Origin: Gammaproteobacteria bacterium | GTDB lineage: Bacteria; Pseudomonadota; Gammaproteobacteria; SZUA-152 | DNA length: 64,000 nt | Assembly: GCA_029882975.1 (NCBI GenBank) | Contig: JAOUJW010000002.1 | Span: forward strand, 1-64,000 | Reading direction: 5' to 3' | In this document: positions 58,787 to 64,000 of the stretch, piece by piece | How positions within the stretch are numbered: the first letter of the stretch is position 1 | Layout: each line of letters begins with the position of its first letter | The notes under the pieces: model-generated | What the model was told of the DNA's origin: nothing | Seen by the model: only the letters and a program-made list of their open reading frames with translations | The model's database searches: none | Made by a program: the position numbers and the translations under genes

Positions 58787-61300
58787 TCAGGTACAACCCC
58801 AAAGAACAATTCCAGAATAAGCGCCATTACCCGCATCCAAGGCATTATCCAGCGCTGTCAATTCATCACTCGTACCCATGCATGCCAAGTCGATAACCTG
58901 AGCATTCACCAAGGTATCCAGAAGACCAATTCCGCTGGTCGCGGTCAGTTGATTACCCCAAACGCTAAGATGCGTCAGGGACACCAGATTCTCAATATCT
59001 ATGGAAGTACTCGCCAAAACACCAAAAGGATTATCCCCAATACTTAACCGGTTCAGATTTTTTAAAGTTCCCAAATAGCTCGTTCTAGTAAGCCCCGTAG
59101 AATCCAAATTAAGTTGTTGCAGATTGGTTAACCGGGATAGTGGGGCAAAGTCAACAATGGCGTTATTGGAAAGACTCAAATTGGTTAAAAACGGTAGCTG
59201 TTCAATCCCGGTCAAATCAGTCACCCCGCTACACGCTAACTGGGTCACGTCGGTAACGTTGAGAACATCCAGGTTGTTGACGCAAGTTCTTAAAGCCGTA
59301 CCGCTCGCGGTGTTAGGAAATACCAGATTAGCAACCAAAGGTTCTCCAAAACAATAATTCCATCTCACAACACCGTTAACAGAACCGTTACCCTGATCCA
59401 GGCTTGAATCCAGACCGGCTAATGTGGCACAAGACAAAGCGGAATTGCCATTCAATGATATACTCAAAATATTTGGCGTAGTCTCGCTGTTAAATTGGTC
59501 AACGCCCGACATTACATTATTGTTTGAAAGATCAAGATAACGCAAAGACGAAAGTCCCGCCAACGAAGCAACATTTTCCACAATATTATTGGACAAACCC
59601 AAGGTCGATAGCGCAGCAAGACTGGAAAACGCAGACACATCCTTGATGTTGTTCGCATACAAGTCGATTATACCCAATAACGGAAAGCTGCCGGTAAAGG
59701 AGATCGAAGTTATATAGTTATTTTGAGCCCATAAATGTGTCAATGCCGGCATATCACCCGTGAGCGACAATGTTTGTATTCGATTAAAACCCAAGTCCAG
59801 AATCTCAAGACCAGCCATCCCGGAGAGAGACACTTGCCTGATTCTATTTGAGTACAAATCCAAGAAAACCAGATTTGGCAGCGAAGATATCGCTGAAATA
59901 TCCACAACTTGATTGGCCCTCAATCCCAGTGTTTGAAGACTGGACATTCCCTGTAACGAGGCGATATTCACGACTTGATTGAACTGCAATTCCAATATTT
60001 GGAGATTGGTCAAATCCTGAAGCCAGCTTATATCCACAATTTGGTTACTTTCCAAATACAACTCAGTTAAGGAGGTAAGATTTCTGAGCGGTGAGATGTC
60101 ACTCACACTGTTCCCGGACAACCACAGTCTGTCTAAGCTGGCTAGATTTTCCAACCCTGTCAAATCCTGTACTCTCGTCATACTAAGATCCAACTCTGTT
60201 AAATTTACCAATTCAGAAAGTGGCGTCAAATCCGAAAACCTATTGTTTCCGCATTCACCGCATTCTGACAAATACAAAGCAGTTAAGTTGGTAAGATTTC
60301 GAATAGGCGTCAGATCATTCAGGTTTGCATTTGACATATCCAAGCGCTGAAGATTGGTAAACTGTTCCAAGCCATCCATACTTGATATGTACCGATTGCG
60401 ACAGTTCAGATTTAACAAATCGAAAACCGTGGCTCCTGCTGCCAAATTGGCCTCAACACAGCTACGTAAAGTAGTATCCGTAATTGCATCCAAGTTCACC
60501 GAGTCTCCCGTCACAAACGCCCAGCTAAACTGCTGACTCTGACTGCTCCCGTCGGTATGAGTATAAGTGAGTTGGTATTGGGCAAAATAACGAGTATTCG
60601 CCTGCAAACTGGTTCCACTGGGAAGCGTGAACAACAGGGAAAAACCCGCTTCCGGTTGATTGAACACAGTGCTAATTACGGGCGCTTCCGAATTCGGGGT
60701 CAACGTCAAGGATGCACTGTCTATTTGTTGTATTTCAGTACCAAGCGCAGTGGCATCCACCATAAAGTCGGATATCACAGGTATACCGGTCGCGCCGTTA
60801 CCGGGTGTAACCACCGGATCCGGTTTAGCGCCGCCCGGGATTAAACTCATGCTCAATGCCGCGGGGTAGTTTTGACCCGGCCACAAGGCAGGAACGCCGG
60901 TGCTTCCGCTGTATAGCGCCAGACTTCCCTGGTAGCCTACCGCCTCCACATTCATTGCCACATTCGCAGGCACACTGAGAGTCAGACTCCGCGACGGTAG
61001 AATATCGCCACTGGTGAGGTAAGTTCCATCCGTATCCCGCACTGTCACAATGATGCTGTTCAGCGTATCGTGAGCCAATGCTCCGTAGCCTAAGGAGAAA
61101 GATACAGTAGCTTGCCGATAATCCTGCTTAGACTCACCACCGCACGCACTGAGTATTAGAACCATGAGCAATAAGACATTCCTATATAGGAGCTTGCCCG
61201 CGAATTTCCGGGCATAGGCTATCGTTTGATTTTGTGTAACGCCTTTCATAACTTTTTCCTGTACTTCGTTTTTGTAAACAAATGTTCTTTTGAGTCTCAT
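58787..61300 (-). CDS. Leucine-rich-repeat surface lipoprotein, module 2
   Basis: 837 residues with AAGGAG before this ATG; an ATG at codon 18 (61249) also has AGGA and gives a more usual leader. Lipobox LILSAC with Cys53 and +2 Gly. Same architecture as the first LRR protein: Ig-like domain about 163-266, LRR block 1 about 310-620, LRR block 2 about 693-800. The Cys pairs are conserved (C281/C300, C624/C650, C673/C690, C807/C836), as is the CGEC insertion (C347, C350). The C-cap ALDNALDAGNG-GIVLW-C is nearly the same as in module 1. The LRR faces differ most, so the two may bind different ligands. Confidence 0.85.
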   Translation of the reverse strand: MRLKRTFVYKNEVQEKVMKGVTQNQTIAYARKFAGKLLYRNVLLLMVLILSACGGESKQDYRQATVSFSLGYGALAHDTLNSIIVTVRDTDGTYLTSGDILPSRSLTLSVPANVAMNVEAVGYQGSLALYSGSTGVPALWPGQNYPAALSMSLIPGGAKPDPVVTPGNGATGIPVISDFMVDATALGTEIQQIDSASLTLTPNSEAPVISTVFNQPEAGFSLLFTLPSGTSLQANTRYFAQYQLTYTHTDGSSQSQQFSWAFVTGDSVNLDAITDTTLRSCVEANLAAGATVFDLLNLNCRNRYISSMDGLEQFTNLQRLDMSNANLNDLTPIRNLTNLTALYLSECGECGNNRFSDLTPLSELVNLTELDLSMTRVQDLTGLENLASLDRLWLSGNSVSDISPLRNLTSLTELYLESNQIVDISWLQDLTNLQILELQFNQVVNIASLQGMSSLQTLGLRANQVVDISAISSLPNLVFLDLYSNRIRQVSLSGMAGLEILDLGFNRIQTLSLTGDMPALTHLWAQNNYITSISFTGSFPLLGIIDLYANNIKDVSAFSSLAALSTLGLSNNIVENVASLAGLSSLRYLDLSNNNVMSGVDQFNSETTPNILSISLNGNSALSCATLAGLDSSLDQGNGSVNGVVRWNYCFGEPLVANLVFPNTASGTALRTCVNNLDVLNVTDVTQLACSGVTDLTGIEQLPFLTNLSLSNNAIVDFAPLSRLTNLQQLNLDSTGLTRTSYLGTLKNLNRLSIGDNPFGVLASTSIDIENLVSLTHLSVWGNQLTATSGIGLLDTLVNAQVIDLACMGTSDELTALDNALDAGNGAYSGIVLWGCT

Positions 61301-61310
61301 CGCCCGCTCC

Positions 61311-62663
61311 TTAGAATTCCGCTCTAACGCCTAATGAAAACAGGCTTTGTTCGTAATTGTCATAACCAAGCAAAGAGGTATATTGAAAAAAGGTGGTCAT
61401 GCCCCCCACCCGGATACTGGATAACCCCAGAGACAATTCAAAAAAATCGGAATCCTTTTCATCGGTACGGTAAATAAACTTGGTACCATTAGGATCAGAA
61501 ACAAAGCTGGCACTAACATCCTGCCCTGATGTTGCAAAGTCATGTTTCCACACTAAATCCAACTGCGGCAAGATAACACCGCCGGAATAAGAAAATGCTT
61601 TGTTCAGTGTCACACCCAGTGAGGCCACTTGCGTATTGATCGTCTGTCCATCCACATCCAGGTTCACTGCACCACCGCCACTTTCACGATACGCCTCCAA
61701 GGCAGCCCTGTTATAACGATATTTGGCGCTCACCTGTGCGGTCAATTCCATAGGACGGATGTAATATTCGTATCCGGCACCCAAAGTCAATCCAAGCTGA
61801 CTCCCTCGGGTACGTCCTTCGGTGGTTTCTCTCACCGTCACAGCACCTACCGTAAAGTCAATTTTTCGGCTTAAGTCATAAAAACCACGACTGACCTGCA
61901 ATGTGCCGTCGAAATAGAGATTCTGGGTAGGAAAGTAACTGGCATAATAAGTCAAATTAGTATCGCGACTGGAGAGGCTACCGCCGTTGTAACTAAGTTC
62001 AGTATCACCACTTAGCAACCTCGATGCGAAACCGGCAAACAACTGCCGGCTGAGGCGGTAATCCATTCCTATCGTGGCGGCGTAAATATTACTTTCAAAT
62101 CCAGCCACTGCGTTGGTTTCATCCTGCTCTGAATTAATATGGGATACACTAACAAAATAACTCTGATTAATACTGTTGTTATCTCCGGCTCCCCCACCAT
62201 AGGCATTCAACAAACTCGCCAATTCAGGAACCTGCCTGCCTCTCCATGGATCCAATGCCGACATGCTTTGTTGGTTGCGCGCCGCCCGTCGCAATGCCGC
62301 CAAGCGGGAGCTAATGTCTTCCATAGACATTAGCAGTGTGCCCTGTGACAATAATGATGATATTGCGGATATGGAGCGAGCAGATATCTGACGATAAGCA
62401 TCCCCGGCTTGGTTGGTATTTGCTAAAATTGCTTCACAGATATTCCGCAAACTTCCCGGAGGCAAGGTTCCGTCCAGCGGGTTGCACATTTGCACTAGAG
62501 CTGTATGTAAAGCCGCCTCCGGTGATGTGCTACTGGTAGCAATACCCATGGTAATGTCTATAGTCCCGCCCGGCCCATCAACAACATCTGAATGCGCGTG
62601 TCCGCTTAGTAGCAATCCCATAACTGATAATACGATAAAGCTCTGCTTCTTTTTGTTCATCAT
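61311..62663 (-). CDS. Autotransporter-type outer membrane beta-barrel, module 2
   Basis: 450 residues and clearly paralogous to the barrel of module 1. Signal peptide with FIVLSVMGLLLSGHAHS. DGPGGTIDITMG, a Cys pair (C60, C76), and the helix MEDISSRLAALRRAARN correspond to the first copy. In the barrel, EQDETNAVAGFESNIYAATIG, GVILPQLDLVWKHDF and a C-terminal SLGVRAEF match the first protein, while extracellular loop positions differ. Followed after 10 bases by its own LRR lipoprotein gene, the same spacing as in module 1. Confidence 0.84.
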   Translation of the reverse strand: MMNKKKQSFIVLSVMGLLLSGHAHSDVVDGPGGTIDITMGIATSSTSPEAALHTALVQMCNPLDGTLPPGSLRNICEAILANTNQAGDAYRQISARSISAISSLLSQGTLLMSMEDISSRLAALRRAARNQQSMSALDPWRGRQVPELASLLNAYGGGAGDNNSINQSYFVSVSHINSEQDETNAVAGFESNIYAATIGMDYRLSRQLFAGFASRLLSGDTELSYNGGSLSSRDTNLTYYASYFPTQNLYFDGTLQVSRGFYDLSRKIDFTVGAVTVRETTEGRTRGSQLGLTLGAGYEYYIRPMELTAQVSAKYRYNRAALEAYRESGGGAVNLDVDGQTINTQVASLGVTLNKAFSYSGGVILPQLDLVWKHDFATSGQDVSASFVSDPNGTKFIYRTDEKDSDFFELSLGLSSIRVGGMTTFFQYTSLLGYDNYEQSLFSLGVRAEF

Positions 62664-62880
62664 GCCTGACTCTTTGTACGCGTGTGATTACATGTGTATT
62701 TGACGACAGATATGCCTTGAATAAAGTACAAGGCGACAACCCGAATGGCGGTGTGCTTCGGTGGTTCTTCTGATTCCGATAACACCCAATAGATAGTCCA
62801 ATTCAGTAAAGCCGGGGTTAACCCTAGGTATCGTGATCCTGCTATCAAATATTCTCAAGGGCACTAATGGCCAGCCGTTC

Positions 62881-62908
62881 ATTCTAAAGATAAACACCGC
62901 ACGGTCAA
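62881..62908 (-). promoter_or_regulatory. Promoter of module 2 (conserved between modules)
   Basis: Reverse strand TTGACC (62908-62903), 16-base spacer, TAGAAT (62886-62881), as in module 1. A second conserved box, TTAGTGCCCTTGAGAA, follows at 62867-62852 (TTAGGTGCCCATGAGAA at 58548-58532 in module 1). The leader here is about 210 bases. Confidence 0.75.
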
Positions 62909-63182
62909 GAACTACCGCTGTACCGCAGACCGAATTAGAAATTGAGATCTTATTCGAGACGAATGTTTGAAACGGCAACGAATAGTTATACTTCTTGAAT
63001 ATATAGCAGCGGATCTATTTCACAATATATAAATATGTTTTTCAGGCTTCCTCTCCACAACCGCCCGCTCTATTGGACCCGGACACCGGTACAGTAAATG
63101 AGAACCTGTTTCAACGATTCCTCGAGTCCAAGTATGGGGCGTCGTTGTCTGGGGAGTCTGCAAGCAAATGTTCTTGTGGCTG
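62909..63182. other. Intergenic region upstream of module 2
   Basis: About 270 bases with no convincing gene. The part near 62985-63040 is AT-rich (TTCACAATATATAAATATG). Short open frames at 63073-63404 overlap the DUF2330 gene on the other strand and are probably not translated. Confidence 0.5.
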
Positions 63183-63206
63183 GAGCGTGGCCGCAATGCC
63201 ACGCTC
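63183..63206 (-). terminator. Hairpin downstream of the DUF2330 gene
   Basis: Perfect 9-bp stem GAGCGTGGC / GCCACGCTC around CGCAAT, 28 bases beyond the DUF2330 stop. No T-tract on the minus strand, so termination strength is uncertain. Confidence 0.6.
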
Positions 63207-63234
63207 ACAACTACAAAAAGTCAATTACACCATC

Positions 63235-64000
63235 TCACTTCCACAATCGCTCCCACCAACTACCCTCACTTGGCGGTGTCGAGCTCGGCAATACGGGCCA
63301 TAGAATTTTGCTGCGAATATCCTCCACAGACCATCCGGTCAACATTGCCAGATTTTGGGAACGTTGTTCCTGCTGGGTTCGTAAACGCTCCAAATAACCT
63401 TTAGCGGCTTCACAGCGTTGCGCGTCTCCTTTCCAGGGGTGACGGATGATGTAGCGACCCTGATAGTTTTTTCGATTGTTGGTCACTTGAAACTTCAAAT
63501 CATCGGGAAAGGTATCTGCGGTATAACGCAAATGCAATCGGGTAACATAGACGTTTCTGGCCATAGGTTTGTAGCGACGACGCCCCTCATCCTCGGCATC
63601 AATCCAAAACGCGCCGAGTTGGCGCAGTTGTTTTTGGCTCAGAGGGTCGGCGGCACAGGGATCGCACCAGTTCATATCCCAGGCATATTCCAAAAAAACG
63701 ACGCGTTGTTTTTCCTTTTCCACTTGGTGACTGAACATATCCTTATAAAAATCAGCAAACCCGGCTTTCACGAATACCGGGACTTCCGTATCGGTAGGCA
63801 AACCGACGGTGCGATAGTTAGTGGTTTCCACCCTGCCCTTGCGAGTCAAAGCAAACACGAACAAATCCTGAGCCCCATTGGCATTTAAAGTTCCGAGACG
63901 AATGGGTAACATGAATTTTTCTGAATTAAAGGCCATCTGCAAAGGGCGTAAATAATTAAAACCCAATTTGGAATGCTTTTCCAGATTGACTTTGGCCACA
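63235..64000 (-). CDS. DUF2330 domain protein, C-terminal part
   Basis: About 255 codons are in the window; the frame is open to the right edge and the GTG at 63999 is probably internal, so the N-terminus is missing. KHSKLGFNYLRPLQMAFNSEKFMLPIRLG, seen as FNYLRPLQMAF and MLPIRLG, plus WCDPCAADPLS and RYIIRHPWKGD fit the DUF2330 family. Such proteins are usually exported, with a signal peptide beyond the window edge. Function is unknown. The C-terminus ends GSWWERLWK. Confidence 0.75.
   Translation of the reverse strand, partial: VAKVNLEKHSKLGFNYLRPLQMAFNSEKFMLPIRLGTLNANGAQDLFVFALTRKGRVETTNYRTVGLPTDTEVPVFVKAGFADFYKDMFSHQVEKEKQRVVFLEYAWDMNWCDPCAADPLSQKQLRQLGAFWIDAEDEGRRRYKPMARNVYVTRLHLRYTADTFPDDLKFQVTNNRKNYQGRYIIRHPWKGDAQRCEAAKGYLERLRTQQEQRSQNLAMLTGWSVEDIRSKILWPVLPSSTPPSEGSWWERLWK

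Overview
The window is a stretch of chromosome from a gammaproteobacterium. Core gene order matches blocks known from Pseudomonas and relatives: tRNA-Tyr/Gly/Thr-tuf; dcd-apbC-metG near rnf/rsx; type IV pilus minor pilin genes followed by ispH-fkpB-lspA-ileS-ribF-murJ, rpsT, proB-cgtA-rpmA-rplU, ispB and tRNA-Pro. Base composition is moderate and genes are densely packed on both strands. The species cannot be named from the sequence. No insertion sequence, prophage, integrase or CRISPR array was seen.

Layout. 1-0.84 kb: 5' end of tuf and three tRNA genes, all on the minus strand. 0.9-9 kb: class I fumarase, three envelope genes (YqhA, YihY, a DUF4398 lipoprotein), an ArsC-family/WrbA pair, then a coupled minus-strand operon DUF2066-CDP-alcohol phosphatidyltransferase-PerM-Hda. 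9.2-16.3 kb: purMN, a DUF3108 protein, an orphan LuxR-type DNA-binding domain, dcd, apbC and metG. 16.4-21.7 kb: the six-gene Rnf/Rsx electron transport operon. 21.9-40.2 kb: three consecutive minor pilin operons (A, B, C). Each has GspH/FimT, PilV, PilW and PilX type prepilins, but each ends in a different large secreted protein: an unrecognised 551-residue protein in A, a 1266-residue PilY1 plus PilY2 and PilE in B, and a 1024-residue PilY1-like protein in C. 40.3-52.8 kb: conserved housekeeping block (isoprenoid, lipoprotein, translation, peptidoglycan and ribosome assembly genes), ending at tRNA-Pro. 53-64 kb: accessory region with an orphan 103-residue protein, a VOC-family protein, two copies of an outer membrane beta-barrel plus leucine-rich-repeat lipoprotein module, and a partial DUF2330 protein.

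How the genes fit together. The pilin operons should supply the initiation and tip complexes of type IV pili. The core pilus motor and major pilin are not in the window, so three alternative tips on one machine is a reasonable inference. The barrel/LRR modules look like an autotransporter split in two: a beta-barrel with an autotransporter-type pre-barrel helix, followed 10 bases later by a separate LRR lipoprotein. The module is duplicated in tandem with the same spacing and a near-identical promoter. It is the best candidate here for an undescribed surface system. A second unusual point is that pilY1 and pilY2 of operon B share one reading frame, separated only by two TAG codons that lie inside a 15-bp tandem repeat.
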